The notes: generated by a model from the letters alone, not told the origin. 64,000 nt of DNA from Bromus sterilis (GCA_950022295.1 OX465601.1:70317501-70381500); one strand, 5' to 3'. Numbered from the stretch's first letter, positions 1-11,580 are shown. Numbers and translations are program-made.

Positions 1-2313
1 AAAGTTGCTCCGTTTTGCGCGTAGATTAATAAAATGTTGTTTGTTGCCATGTTTGAGCTTGTTTAATTGTTGTTGACCTGCTAATTACAACTGCTTGCCA
101 CTGTAAACTGTAACTGCAATAACTTTTTAACCGTTGCTCTATTTTAAATGTTCTTTATATGTAACTTGACTAGAATTTTGTGTAGATTGTGTTTTTGCTG
201 TTCTTGCTTGCTAAATAAAATAATAAAATATTGTTTAGGACAAAACAATACCAAATGCAATATTTATCGTGGGGTCCATAATAGTTGGCATGTCTAGGAT
301 TTCACCCCACTTAAATTCACCTCTTGCCATGCTTGTGTGCTATGCCATGCTTCTGTGCTTGCCATGTTAACAACCTTTGTTGATAACCTATAGCTAAACA
401 ACTTGAACCACCGTAAACGTGCAGTATCGTCATGTGTGACGAGTACTCCACTTAACCTGTTAGTAACCGCTCTCGACGGTAGGTGCAATGTCTCGTGTTG
501 CCTTCTTGTTGATGATTGCTCGTGTTTGCTTCGTAGTAATAGATGCTTGCTCGTTGATTGCTTTCCAGTGTTTACCGTCTTGTGTGCTTCCGCGGGTACC
601 TCTCGGAGACGATGCGAGCTTGCGATCACTACACCTTCGGAACCCGACTTATCAACAGGCAAGGACTATACATTACTTATGATCCATTCTATTTCAACCA
701 GCGATTTGCATGCTAGTCTAGGTTAAGTTCGATGTTTGATCCTACCACATGTTTATAGCCTCTTTCAAACCGATACAACCATGTCCCCTCCCAGTAAACC
801 TTGTACTGCTATGTTACTATTGCTCGTTGCTCAGCCCCTGCTTAGTATGCATGCTTAGGATGCTACGATGTTACTCTGTTACTCCTTGGGTTGGGATATC
901 ACATTATTATATTGTTGCTGATGATATGATTATTATAAATGTTGACTATATTCGACGAAGGATGGAAGGTCTAGGCTATCCCTCCCCGACGCTTTGTTCC
1001 ATTCGAGTCACCTAGGACCCGAGTTCCGGGTATTGGTTTTAAGACTGAGCGTGCCTAACCGCGTGTGGGATTTTATGGGGTCCCCTTTTCTTACCTACCT
1101 AGGTTCAAACATTTCTAGTGGTGGCCCAAGCTGATTTACCATTTGAACCCGTGTGTGTGCTGGTCGGCCGCCAGTTGTTTACAAACCAACCTGGACCAGT
1201 GAGGACTTAGTTCCCTTGCTGGCCCACCTTTGTCTGGCTGAGGACCCGGTGTCCCATGTGTGATTAACCGGCTATCCAAACCTGCGACAGACGGTTGAGA
1301 CCAGATCGAGAGCGCGGCCGGCTCCTGAGATGGATGTCGACTCACCGGGGGCCACCCGGATTTGTTCGTTGTTAGTTAGAGGGACCTGTCGTTTCGGATC
1401 TCTTGGAACTAAATCATCAAATGGTTGCCTGTGATGGGTAGCAACTGAGAGAGATGGACGTGCGTGCGGAGACTCGTAATGGGCAGTTGGTACACCCCTG
1501 CATGGTTAAATCTTTTCGAGAAGCCGTGTCCACGGTTATGGACGACTTGAGACCTACTCCTTGTTCATAGACAACAACAACTGAGATAATCTTAATATAA
1601 CTTGATCAATGTGTGTGTGTGTGCCTTGACTGCTTCTTCTTCGTCGGGATGCGAAGAGGAGGACAAGGATAGGATAGGTGTTATGTTTGCGTAAGTAGTT
1701 GATAGCAAGACTTGTTGGAGGCGATTCCTCATCGAATGCTTGGCTTCTTACCTTACTCTCTAGATCGTTAGCCACTTCATAATGCTAGTACGGCAGCAAC
1801 CTCACCACTTACCCCTTCCTTACCGTAAACTACTAGTTGTCCTAGAATGACGAGTGATGAAGTCCTTGCTGGGTCAGATGACCACTACAGTTGGATGCTG
1901 AGTAACTCTGTACTCATGATACTACCCCCAAACTCTTTTCAGGGTTCTTGGTCGACAACAGGTACGGTGATCGACGTTTCACGTGGAGACTCGACGACGA
2001 CTAGTTAGGCGGATCCCGGCGGAGGGCCTGGACCCGTGTGGTTATGGGGATCGATGTTTTTCTCTTTGCCAGTAGGCATTTTCTTGTAGTCTGTACTCAG
2101 ACATATATCTTCCGCTGTTGTATTGTATTTGAGGCAGTTGTATGCCGATTGTATGAGATGTTATATCCTTGTATCTGTAATGTTGTGATATCATGTTGGA
2201 AATCCGGGGCATATGGCTATGTCATATGTCGCGGTGGGACCGATATGTGCTTCGTCCCCGGATCTGGATGGAAGCATCTAGATCTGGAACAGTACCGCAT
2301 ATCGGGCCTTACA
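1..2313 (+). mobile_element. Partial LTR of a Del/Tekay-like Gypsy element (3' part)
   Basis: No believable coding frame is present. The stretch resembles the 3' half of the long chromovirus LTRs found elsewhere in this window: around 1487-1545 it has the same block (a 'gtacacccctgca' motif followed by a 'ccgtgtccacggttatggac' motif) seen at about 37897-37955 in the intact Tekay element. It ends in a CA dinucleotide at 2313 or 2315, directly against Copia leader sequence on the other strand, so I place the LTR end there. The 5' part lies beyond the window edge. A short (GT)n tract sits at 1611-1622. The family differs from the other Tekay LTRs here. The end position is uncertain by a few bases, and no target-site duplication can be tested. 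Confidence 0.6.
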
Positions 2314-2765
2314 CATACTAGCATAAAACAGAAAGTAAAACTGTAAATCATACAACCTATGACCCCCCTTCATGCAAAGCAAAGTTAAACGCCTTTCTAC
2401 TTTAGCTTGTGCAAGTTTTACGTGGCTGCTAGGGGTTTCGAGAGAGAGAACCATTTCTATCCTGCGAAAAACATGCCACAACACCGTTTCCCATCCGTCT
2501 CTATTGCACCCCTGTCGGGGCCCTCTGTTGCAACCATCTTCGCATCGCTAATGCAGAGAGACAGACACCCCCAGCCACTTTATATGGTACAAGCCATATG
2601 TCAAGCGTGGAACCAGTCTCGCGTAAACGCGTAAGGTCGGTCGGGGGCCGCTTCATCAAACATTGCCGCAACGCTAAATGAGTACACGTGGGAGGGTAAC
2701 GAATGAAGATTCGATGCCCACATCCTAGATGTGTTCTACCCGTACAATACATCTACGCATAGCTA
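2314..2765 (-). other. Untranslated leader of the BARE1/Angela-type element
   Basis: This non-coding leader follows the 5' LTR and primer-binding site on the minus strand. Several blocks, including the stretch around 2560-2640, resemble the BARE1 leader. No open frame of note is present; gag would begin further left, outside the window or beyond the inserted Gypsy LTR. Confidence 0.65.
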
Positions 2766-2778
2766 GCTCATGATACCA
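2766..2778 (-). promoter_or_regulatory. Primer-binding site of the Copia element (initiator tRNA-Met type)
   Basis: The minus strand reads TGGTATCATGAGC one base inside the LTR. This is the standard TGGTATCAGAGC site complementary to the 3' end of initiator tRNA-Met, with a small change. It fixes the adjacent LTR as the 5' LTR of a minus-strand element. Confidence 0.85.
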
Positions 2779-2779
2779 C

Positions 2780-4675
2780 TGTTGGGATACGGGGCAGAAA
2801 ACACAAAATTTTCATACCTACGGTACCCGAACCCAAGATCTATGCTATGGCGATGTAAAGTAACGGAGGGAATCGGTGTTCATACCTTTGAAGACCGAAA
2901 GAGGGAAACGTTCTTGCGAACGTGGCTGGCGTAGACTCGGAACTACGACCTCCCTGTCGTGTAGAATACCACCACCGACGAGGATGACTCCCGGTAAACC
3001 TCCAGCGACGAAGTAGCACCACATGTGTAGTGCCTCGAAGAGATTATACACGTACGGTACAATCGACGTTCCTCCCGGGCCCCGAACCAGGCGAGCAGCG
3101 GAAGAAAGACGGCTACGGATCCCGACTCCAGCAGAACGACGGCCTGGCTTATGGTGGAGAACTCCAATCCTGGTGCAGACTCCAAACACGGGGAGTCCAC
3201 TTCCAAGAAGGAGAAGGAGGAAGAAGGAGATATTGGTGTGTTGGAAAAAGGGAGGTCTACCCCTCCTTATATAGGCCAAGGGGGGGTGCTATCCTCCTCT
3301 CCTCCTCCATGTGGGACTAAACTCCCAAGGGGGGGGGAGTGCGCCGGCCAAGGGGGTGGTGGGCCCCACCCTTGGCGCCAAGCCCAAGGGGGGAGACCCC
3401 TCCTCCCTTAATGGGCCCCATGGGCCCATATAGCCTTTTTCCCATTTTTTAATTTATTTAATATGTTTTAGATATTTAATTCAGATAATTAAATAATAAA
3501 ACATTATTAAAACAATTAAACTTTATTTTGAACTATTCAAAATGTCCGGAAACTATTCCGTCCTCCTCCGGAACTATTCCGGTGATTCCTCCTATTTCAC
3601 CGATTGATCCCGTAACTGTCCTATGCATCGATTGCCCTTAAGTGTAACACCCTAACGGTCCGGGAAACATTAGACATGGTCGAGACTCTTCTCATTGGCC
3701 AATGACTAGTCAGTTGGACCTGGTTACAATCCTTGACAGCCCCTGCGCTTCCATCGAATGAACTTCGATCGCTTTTGGAAACCGTTAACGATACGACGTA
3801 ATCCCTTTGTGCTGCGGTACTTTGTTTGTCCGAGGTTTGATCGTCGGTATCCTACATACTGTGTTCACATCTCGTTCACAACAAACAACTTCTCTCGTCC
3901 ATGATCATTGCATCTCTTGTGACCTAGTCACGTCCTTGCAAGGTGTTGATGCAATATCACCGAGTGGGCCCAGAGTACCTGTCCTGTTCACAAGGACTAA
4001 CAAATCCCGCTCTGATCTATTAACATACTCATCAACCATCTATTTCGGAATACCCAAAGTGCACCGTTATAGCCAGCATATTTCAGTCAGGCGGTGGGAT
4101 ACAAATCAAAGTCTCCTCATAGATGACAATTACGTATGATCATTACGGTCTAAGGACTAAGCCATATGTTACAAAGTCATAGCAACGCTGAACTATGTGA
4201 CTCGATCACATTGCAATACTTTAGGTGGGTGTACGTCCATCACATCATTCCCCTTAACGATATGACCTCATTGTCAATGGACTTAAGTGTCGCCATGATC
4301 AGGAAAGCTTGATCAATCAATTGCCCAATGAGATAGTTTACCCGAGTTAAACTACAGACCATGTTTTATACTACACCTGTATTAGTATTTCCAAGTAATA
4401 CAGTTATAGCACAGTATAAAACGTATTATGAACAAAACGGATATGTGACAAATATCTTTATTAATTTGTCTCTAGGGCACATATCCAACTTAACCATCAT
4501 TAATTAATGAGCTAGTATAGTAGAGGCTTACTAGGGACGCAGTGTTGTTTATGCAACCACACATGCATTATGTTTCCGGCTAATACAATTATAGCATGGA
4601 AAATAAACATATATCATGAACATGGAAATATCATAATAACATTTTTATTATTGCCTCCAGGGCATATTTCCAACA
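2780..4675 (-). repeat. 5' LTR of the BARE1/Angela-type Copia element
   Basis: The LTR is 1896 bp, bounded by TG...CA in element orientation. A TATA-like box (CTATATAAG on the minus strand, about 3266-3275) lies in a GC-rich stretch, the usual promoter position for this family. The LTR head is present twice: about 4370-4489 and 4555-4675 both carry an 'attagtatttcc / attatgtttccg ... gcatatttccaac' pattern. The LTR thus looks locally duplicated or recombined at its 5' end. The bases flanking the right end (TGAAA) cannot be paired with a left-hand duplication. Confidence 0.85.
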
Positions 4676-5502
4676 TGAAAGGGTCACATCAATGAGGACA
4701 ATCATAGGCGAGAAGGCCAAATGATAGATATGATGTGAGGAGTAGGGATTGCCATGCAACGGATGCACATATGAGCTAAGAAAGGCTCTTCAATGGAACT
4801 AGTGGGGGTGCATCCAACTTGCTCGCTCATGAAGACCTAGAGCTTATTTGAGGAAGCTCATCCTTGGAATATGCAAGCCAAGTTCTATAGTGTGAAGGTC
4901 CCCACATAGCTATATGCATAAATGATCATCTCTATGGAGTACGAGATATAGAGGGAGTACGAGTGTGGATCTTTCAAAAAGAATAGTAGTGTTTCCCCTT
5001 TCTCTCTTTTTATTTTCTTTTTCTCTTTTTTGTATTTTTTTGTATTTTTTGGTGGCCTCAATGGCTCTTTCTATTTAACTCTCATTTGTCCTCTTTGGGA
5101 TCTTTTAAATTTGTCCTCTTTGGGATCTTTTCCTCACTTAAGGGCAACACTCTATTTTACAAGAAGTATAGAAAATCTTCACACTTTACAAGGTACTCAA
5201 CATAAATAAGATGTAGCTATCATGATTTATGAAAATGTATGCCTCTGCCAGTGTAGTAGGAAAATGTTTGACATGAAGATAAGGTCATGAAGAGGTGGAT
5301 GTTGCATAGCAATATATCTCGGAAAGGCTATGGAAATGCCCTTATAGGTAGGTATGGTGGCTATTTTGAGGAAAGATATAAGGAGGTTTATGATGACAAA
5401 GCGTATCATGACAAGGGTTTGGATGCACCAGCGAGGTGGACGCCAACTCTCGGAATGGGAAGAGGGCAATGCACGGTACAGAAGAGGCTAGCAAATATGA
5501 GG
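4676..5502 (-). mobile_element. Athila-type element D, 3' non-coding region (piece 1 of 3)
   Basis: The sequence is the reverse complement of the 3' non-coding part of Athila element A (compare about 33720-34700 on the plus strand). It shares the poly-pyrimidine block (4990-5060 here), repeats of a 'cctctttgggatctttt' phrase and the 'cggtaccgtgcattgccc' region. No gene is seen. D runs right to left: its 5' LTR is at 22697 and its 3' LTR presumably lies left of the window. This piece is bounded by the Copia insertion on the left and Tat element E1 on the right. Confidence 0.8.
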
Positions 5503-5507
5503 AGGTG
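5503..5507. repeat. Target-site duplication AGGTG, left of E1
   Basis: AGGTG directly precedes the 5' LTR and recurs directly after the 3' LTR at 14727-14731. Removing the element restores a sequence that matches uninterrupted Athila copies near 33725. Confidence 0.97.
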
Positions 5508-5945
5508 TGACGAGGGGGTGACCCCACGACTCCTACGGATGAGCCTACCTGGTGTCCATGAAGACAGAAGGCCCATTAAGATACAACCTCGGCCCGCTAA
5601 TTGGCACCGACGTACGAGTCTACGACTCACAAGGAAGGTGCGAAGACCTGTCGTACGGAGCAAGCTAGGGTTAGGAAAGCTTACCTGTAAACGTAGATGA
5701 ACTCCCCGAGACCTATCCCAGTATATAAGGGCTAGGAGGGGCGACTCCAGAGAGGAGGAATATCATCTGTAACCCTAGCCTTGAGCGCTCCAGCCTTGGC
5801 ATCCCCTGTAATCGCATCTCCCCCATCAATAATATCGAGCAAGAGCGTGCCTCCCTGTTTGCCGACGAGCTATCGTCCAACCTGTGCCTCTCATGACTAA
5901 CCCAGGGTCCCTGACCATGGGATTTGCCGGGGTTGATCCCCGTCA
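5508..5945 (+). repeat. 5' LTR of E1
   Basis: This 438-bp LTR has termini TGACG...CGTCA. A TATA box (TATATAAGG, 5722-5730) lies mid-LTR and marks the probable promoter of the genomic RNA. The LTR is short compared with the 1.6-kb Athila and 3.9-kb Tekay LTRs of this window. Confidence 0.96.
5722..5730 (+). promoter_or_regulatory. TATA box in the E1 5' LTR
   Basis: TATATAAGG is present and is conserved in the E1 3' LTR (about 14510-14518) and in the E2 LTR (56937-56945). It is the only good TATA in the LTR. Confidence 0.75.
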
Positions 5946-5946
5946 A

Positions 5947-5965
5947 TTGGCGCCGTCTGTGGGAA
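5947..5965 (+). promoter_or_regulatory. Primer-binding site of E1
   Basis: TTGGCGCCGTCTGTGGGAA begins one base after the LTR end. The TGGCGCCGTCTGTGG form is typical of plant Tat-lineage Gypsy elements. I do not assign the tRNA. The same site is at 57151-57169 in E2. Confidence 0.85.
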
Positions 5966-6060
5966 CTACACAGGTTGGGATCACGATCTCGGCGGTCCCG
6001 TCTTCAGCAAGCTACAACTCAAGGGCAAGAACCAGATCTAGCCCACTCGAAGGATTCAAG

Positions 6061-7695
6061 ATGACGGCGGACATCTCTGCCACCCCATCAAGACCGCTCG
6101 AGCTACATTTGTGGCAGGACCGATACTACGGTAACGGCCAAGTGCAGCGTCAGCGCCGAAGGAATCGACGACTCAGAAGAACGGCGAGGGGCCTCTATGA
6201 GGGAATCCCACTCGACGAGCCGCGACGCCCAGCGGAGGACTCGCAAATCTTTCGACAACCCACCACCGCCCGAGCACCCGCCGCACATCAAGACGATGAC
6301 TACGAGATCGAAACCAGCGATCAGCAGAACCATCGCCAAGGAAGAAGGAATCGACGTCCCAAAAGGCGCGCATGGGAGATCTACGGCGAGGCTCCAATAA
6401 ACGAGCCACGACACGCAGCCGCGCAACCGACGACCGCCCGACGACACGCCGTCACACAAGCACCTGCCGTCAGCCAGGACAGCGACTCGGAGACACCGGT
6501 GGGCGAGTACTACGACCCAGATCGAAGGCCAGATGAATTCGCCAACCTCATCAAGAACCAAGACATGAATCGAGGAATCGACAACGACCCCCGCTTCCAC
6601 GAACACCCGGAGGATCACGAGCAAATCTTCAGAATCTCGAGAAGGAAGAGGCACACCGGATCTAGCAAACTTACGGCTAGAGAACAGCTGGCAGGACCCT
6701 GCACGATCCACAGCTTCGAGGATGACTGGGGACGCGTCAGGTCAGGTCACACTTTGAGGGACTGCCGCCTGTTCAACGAGCTAGCCGACGACCTCAAGAA
6801 GGAGAAGCAGAAAGAAGACGGGCGCAGCCGACGACCCGAACAAGCGCCGCCCTCAAGCCCGGAAGGACGTCATAGCCCACTGCAAGAACAGGTGCTCATG
6901 ATCCAAGAAGGAAGGGTACCGCAAGCACGAAGCGACGCCTACACTCTGCAAGCCAGAGCAGCCGAGAGCATAAACATAGTCGAAGTCTACCAACTACATG
7001 ACACGGAGACCAGCATCACGTTCTCACAGGACGACCATCCACTCGCAGTCCCAAGACCGGGGCACGCGCCCCTGGTGCTCGACGCACAAATCGGAGGGTA
7101 CGACATGGACATGATCTTCATGGACGGAGGCAGCAGCATGAACATCATCTTCGCCGGCACCCTGCAAAAGATGCTGATCCCATGATTAGTATGGAGAAAA
7201 TCGAGCACCGAGTTACACGGGGTAGTCCCAGGAGAAGCAGCCACATCCCTCGGATTCATCGAACTCGAAGTTGTCTTCGGCAACCGACGAAACTTCGCAA
7301 AGCACGTCCTCGAGTTCGAGGTACTCGACTGGCAATCGCAGTACCACGCCATATTGGGACGGCCAGCATTCGCGCAGTTCATGGAGGTCCCACACTACAC
7401 CTACCTCAAGCTTAAGATGCCAGGATCAGCAGGAGTCCTCACGATCAACGAAAGCTTCATCAAGTCAGATCAATGCGATCGTGACTTCCACCGAATCTCC
7501 GACACATTCGGAGCCGAGCAAGAACTCAGAGAAATAGCCATGGTGACGGACAGGAGTACCCTCCCATTGGTGAACCGAAGCGAATCCAAGGAGTACGGAC
7601 GCGACTTCAGCATCGACAGCGACACAATCACTCACCAAGTGCACTCAACGGACCCGGACAAAACAGTCCGCGTGTACGCCCACCTACTAGAGGAG
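6061..7695 (+). pseudogene. gag-like and protease region of E1 (broken)
   Basis: A frame opens at the ATG at 6061 and runs to a TGA at 7183-7185; homology continues in the same frame to a TAG at 7696. The first 280 or so residues are Arg/Asp/Glu-rich, with two repeats around a 'QGRRNRRPKR' type phrase, and end with a GHTLRDC segment. I cannot find the usual retrotransposon gag core in this copy or in E2. The protease follows: about residues 300-375 plus the part after the stop, with an active-site motif MDGGSSMN, the DGGS variant common in Tat elements. The TGA replaces a CGA seen in E2. The product would be capsid-related protein plus the polyprotein-cleaving aspartic protease. As it stands the frame is not functional through protease. 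Confidence 0.85.
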
Positions 7696-7698
7696 TAG

Positions 7699-8958
7699 GC
7701 GACGGCTCTCGTCGCTTTCCTTTGAGACGAGTGGGAAATATTCGCCTGGTGCCCAGCCGACATGCCTGGGATACCACGCGAATTCGCGGAACACGCCCTA
7801 CGCATCAAGCAAAACACGAAGCCCGTGAAGCAAGCGCTAAGACGATTCTCGGAGCCCAAGCGCAGAGCAATCGGGGAGGAAGTCAACCGGTTACTCGACG
7901 CCCAGTTCATCCGAGAACTGAAGAAAGCCACCTGGATAGCCAACCCAGTGCTGGTGCCCAAGAAATACACGACCGTGCTGCGCATGTGTGTCGACTACGG
8001 ACCAGTCAACAAGCATTGCCCGAAGGACCACTTCCCCCTGCCCAGAATCGATCAGATAATTGACTCGACAGCAGGGTGCGATCTACTTTCCTTTCTTGAC
8101 GCTTACTCAGGATACAACCAGATCAGGATGAAGGAAGAAGACGAAGAGCACACATCGTTCATCACCCCCTATGGAGTATTCTGCTACAGGACCATGCCCT
8201 TCGGACTCAAAAACGCAGGCGCCACTTACCAGCGAATGATGCAGGCCTGCCTGAAGGAGAAAATCGGAAGAAACGTGCAAGTCTACGTGGACGACATCGT
8301 CATCAAGACCTACGAAGCAGCCACACTACTCGACGACCTGCGCGAAACCTTCGCGGCACTCAACAAATACAGAATCAAGCTCAACCCAAAGAAGTGCGCA
8401 TTCGGCGTACCGGCGGGGAAGCTGCTTGGCTATATGGTCTCTGCCCGAGGAATCGAGGCAAACCCTGAGAAAGTCCAAGCCATCACCCGAATGCAAGAAC
8501 CAACCGACGTCAAAGGAGTACAAAAACTCACTGGAAAGCTCGCAGCCCTAAGCCGCTTCATCAGTAGGCTGGGAGAACGCACGCTGCCTTTCTATCAGCT
8601 GCTCAGGAAAGGAGAGAATTTCGAGTGGACGGAGGAAGCCCGACAAGCATTCGCGGATCTGAAGAAAACACTTTCGACCCCACCAATCCTGGCGGTACCC
8701 AAGGAACGCGCAGAAGAAGGCAAGGTCCAGAGCATCCAGAGACCAATCTACTACCTCAGCATGCTCCTAACCAAATCCCAGCAGCGGTACCCACACTATC
8801 AGAAGCTACTACTGGCCATCGTCATGACCTCGAGAAAGGTGTCCCACTACTTCGACGAGCACCCTATCACAATCGTGAGCAGCGCACCACTCGCTGATAT
8901 ACTCAACAACCCTGGAGCGACCTGACGAGTCGCCGAGTGGAACATTGAGCTCAGCCCA
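7699..8958 (+). pseudogene. Reverse transcriptase region of E1 (broken)
   Basis: This lies in the same frame as the protease, after the TAG at 7696-7698. Further stops are TGA at 7723-7725 (CGA in E2), TGA at 8923-8925 and TGA at 8959-8961 (CGG in E2). Between them a 387-codon open stretch (about 7762-8925) holds clear Gypsy RT motifs: RMCVDYGPVNK, FLDAYSGYNQI, MPFGLKNAGATYQ and the catalytic YVDD at about 8284. Compared with E2, about 69 bp are missing after the 'VPKER' motif at about 8700, taking out the start of the RNase H-linker region in frame. The enzyme would copy genomic RNA into DNA in virus-like particles. This copy cannot make it without readthrough. Confidence 0.92.
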
Positions 8959-8961
8959 TGA

Positions 8962-10885
8962 GACCTGCAGTTCAAGCACCCAACAGCCATCAAAGCCCAA
9001 GTACTCCCAGATTTCCCGGTCGAGTGGACGGAGGTTCAGACACCAGGCCCCCCCAGACCTATCAAGTTCATGGTCAATGTTCTTCGATGGGTCCAAGAGA
9101 CAACAAGGAGCTGGGGCAGGAGTTGTGCTCATCTCCCCTAAAGGAACCAAGCTGAAATATGTCCTCTAGATCAACTTCAGTCACGCCTCCAACAACGAAG
9201 CAGAATACGAGGCACTCCTCCATGGCATGCGCATGGCAAAAACATGCGGAGCCACTCGCCTCATAATTTACGGGGACTCCAATCTCGTCGTCCAAAAGAC
9301 GATGAGAAACTGCAACGCAATAGCCGACAACATGGCGGCCTACCAGGAGCTCTACAACGCACTCGAAGGAAATTTCGACGGATGCGAGCTCCACTACATC
9401 ACCAGGGACAACAACACAGAAGCTGACGAACTCGCGAACATCGGTTCGACCCGAGGACCAATACCACCCGACGTTTTTCTCGAAAGCATCAGACGAAGAT
9501 CCATCAAGGTACATGCAGCAACACCTGAAGCAGTCGTGGACGGTGAGGACACAATAGACCTGGCGCAGGTGGCAGCAGCAACCCCATCAGAAGGCACAAG
9601 CACCAGCACACCCGACAGCACAGCCCCGACAGAGCTCGAAGGACCTGCCTGGGAAAAACCGTTCCTCCGATTTCTAATCGAAGGTACGCTACCGCAAGAC
9701 GTGGCCGAAGCACGACACATCAGTCGACGATCCAAGACATTCACGGTGATCAACAAACAACTATACAAGCGCAACATCACCCAGATACTCCAAAGGTGCA
9801 TCGACGAAGAGGACGGCAAAGCCTTACTGCTCGAAATCCACGAAGGCACCTGCGGACATCATGCGAGCAGCAAAGTACTCGTGTACAAAGCATTCCGAGC
9901 TGGGTTCTATTGGCCCACAACCATGAAAAACGCAGAGGAAATCGTGCGACGCTGTGTCGCCTGCCAGATATTCGCCAACAGGCCACACGCTCCCGCCTCA
10001 GAACTCAAGACCATACCATTATCCTGGCCGTTCGCCACCTGGGGACTCGACATGGTGGGACCACTCAAGAAATCATCAAAGGGCGGAAGGACACACCTGC
10101 TCGTCGCAGTTGACAAGTTCACTAAATGGATCGAAGCAGTGCCCATCACCAGCTCCACAGCCCTCACGACTGTCAACTTCATCAAATCGATCATCTTGAG
10201 GTTCGGAGTGCCACACAACATCATCATGGACAACGGCACAAACTTCACAGCCGCAGAATCCCAGAACTTCTGCGAAGAACTGGGCATCAAAATCAATTAT
10301 GCATAATTCGTGCACCTGCAATCCAACGGCCAGGTAGAAAAAGCAAACGGCCTTGTGTGCGGGGGAATCAAGAAACGGCTCCTCGCACCACTCGAGCAAG
10401 CCGCCGACAACTGGGTAGAAGAACTCCCCGCGGTCCTATGGAGCCTTCGAACCACACCAAATTCCGCGACCCAATACACACCCTTCTTCATGGTGTACGG
10501 GGCAGAGGCAGTCCTACCACATGACCTCAAGTTCGAAGCACCTCGGGTCACCGGGTACGAAGAAGAAGAAGCAGAAGAAGCACTGCAAGACGACAAAGAT
10601 ACGGCAGACGAAGCAAGAGACACAGCCCTAGCAAAATCAGAGGGGTACCAGGACAAGCTACGCACCTATCAAAGCAGTCGCTTGCGCACTAGAACCTTCA
10701 ACAAAGGTGACCTAGTCCTACGACTGATACCAGAGAAGGTCCATAAACTTGCCCCCCAATGGGAAGGACCATTCATAGTTTCAGAAGTCATCGGAGGTGG
10801 CGCCTACAGGCTGAAGAACCCGAAGACAAACGAGGATGTGGGCAACCCATGGAACGTAGCAAACTTGCGACTGTTCTATCCATAG
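8962..10885 (+). pseudogene. RNase H and integrase region of E1 (frameshifted)
   Basis: A run of seven C at about 9048-9054 (six in E2) shifts the frame by one. After it, RNase H motifs appear: FFDGSK, EAEYEAL and YGDSNLVV. A TAG at 9167-9169 replaces CAG. From about 9640 the integrase follows, with its zinc-binding H...H...CVAC segment and a D,D,E catalytic core (GLDMVGP, MDNGTNF, QSNGQVEKAN). A TAA at 10304-10306 replaces a serine codon of E2. The C-terminal part with a KLAPQWEGPF motif ends in LRLFYP at 10885. An AATAAA lies just after at 10935-10940. Catalytic residues are intact in E1 although the frame is not. Confidence 0.92.
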
Positions 10886-10971
10886 TCCCCATCGGTCAAG
10901 GCATGACTGGCAACTCATGTAGCTGCTCGACCGCAATAAAGAAAATATTTCTCAAATACTTCCATCTCAAA

Positions 10972-11580
10972 GCACTCGGGGGCTTAAGAATAAAATCCCC
11001 CCGAGAGAAGCTATCGCCTGCGCGATCTTAACCAAAAAGCACTTGGGGGCTTAAGAATAATATCCCCCCGAGAGATGCTATCGCCTGAGAGATCTTAACC
11101 AAAAAGCACTCGGGGGCTTAAGAATAAAATCCCCCCGAGAGATGCTATCGCCTGAGCGATCTTAACCAAAAATCACTCGGGGGCTTAAGAATAAAATCCC
11201 TCCGAGAGACGCTATCGCCTGAGCGATCTTAACCAAAAAGCACTCGGGGGCTTAAGAATAAAATCCCCCCGAGAGACGCTATCCCCTGAGCGATCTTCAC
11301 CAAAAAGCACTCGGGGGCTTAAGAATAAAATCCCCCCGAGAGACGCTATCGCCTGAGCGATCTTAACCAAAAATCGCTCAGGGGCTTAAGAATAAAATCC
11401 CCCCGAGAGACGCTATCGCCACTCAAGCGATCTTAAACTCAAACGCTCAGGGGCTCGAGCACAAAAACTCCCACCGAAAGACTCTATCGTCGCTGACGCG
11501 ACCTCTACATCCAAGTACTCGGGGGCTCGAGCACCATCTCCCCCCGAAGACCGCTCGCGCAACCTGAAGCTTAGAAAAAA
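10972..11580 (+). repeat. Tandem array of about 67-bp hairpin units (E1)
   Basis: Units start at 10972, 11039, 11106, 11173, 11240, 11307, 11374, 11443 and about 11513; the first six are exactly 67 bp. Each has GCACTCGGGGGCT near the start, then CCCCCCGAG about 15 bases on, which can pair as a GC-rich stem. A second small stem follows (ATCGC-CTGA-GCGAT). The GCACTCGGGGG core is identical to the polypurine tract at 14281. Later units are more divergent. The array is non-coding in the pol sense. Confidence 0.93.

Larger units (their letters stand above)
2314..4675 (-). mobile_element. BARE1/WIS/Angela-type Copia element, minus strand: 5' LTR plus leader
   Basis: Read on the minus strand, this is an LTR starting TGTTGGAAATATGCCC at 4675 and ending in CCCAACA at 2780, followed by a primer-binding site and about 450 bp of untranslated leader. 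LTR termini, primer-binding site and leader all match the BARE1/Angela layout I know from Triticeae. The leader stops where the plus-strand Gypsy LTR ends (about 2313). That Gypsy element has therefore probably inserted into the Copia element, and the Copia gag-pol may continue left of the window. The element sits inside Athila element D. Confidence 0.85.

Noticed and set aside
1..2313. Possible host gene in the left edge (frames at 403-726, 2038-2346)
   Set aside because: Frames are short, Cys-rich by chance and without domains; the region matches chromovirus LTR blocks.
6103..6711. 202-codon minus-strand frame over the E1 gag-like region
   Set aside because: It is the shadow of the gag-like frame; E2 does not keep it intact and it has no recognisable motif.
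10972..11580. Array looks like CRISPR (regular short repeats)
   Set aside because: Units are contiguous with no unique spacers, the sequence is a plant retrotransposon, and no cas genes are present.
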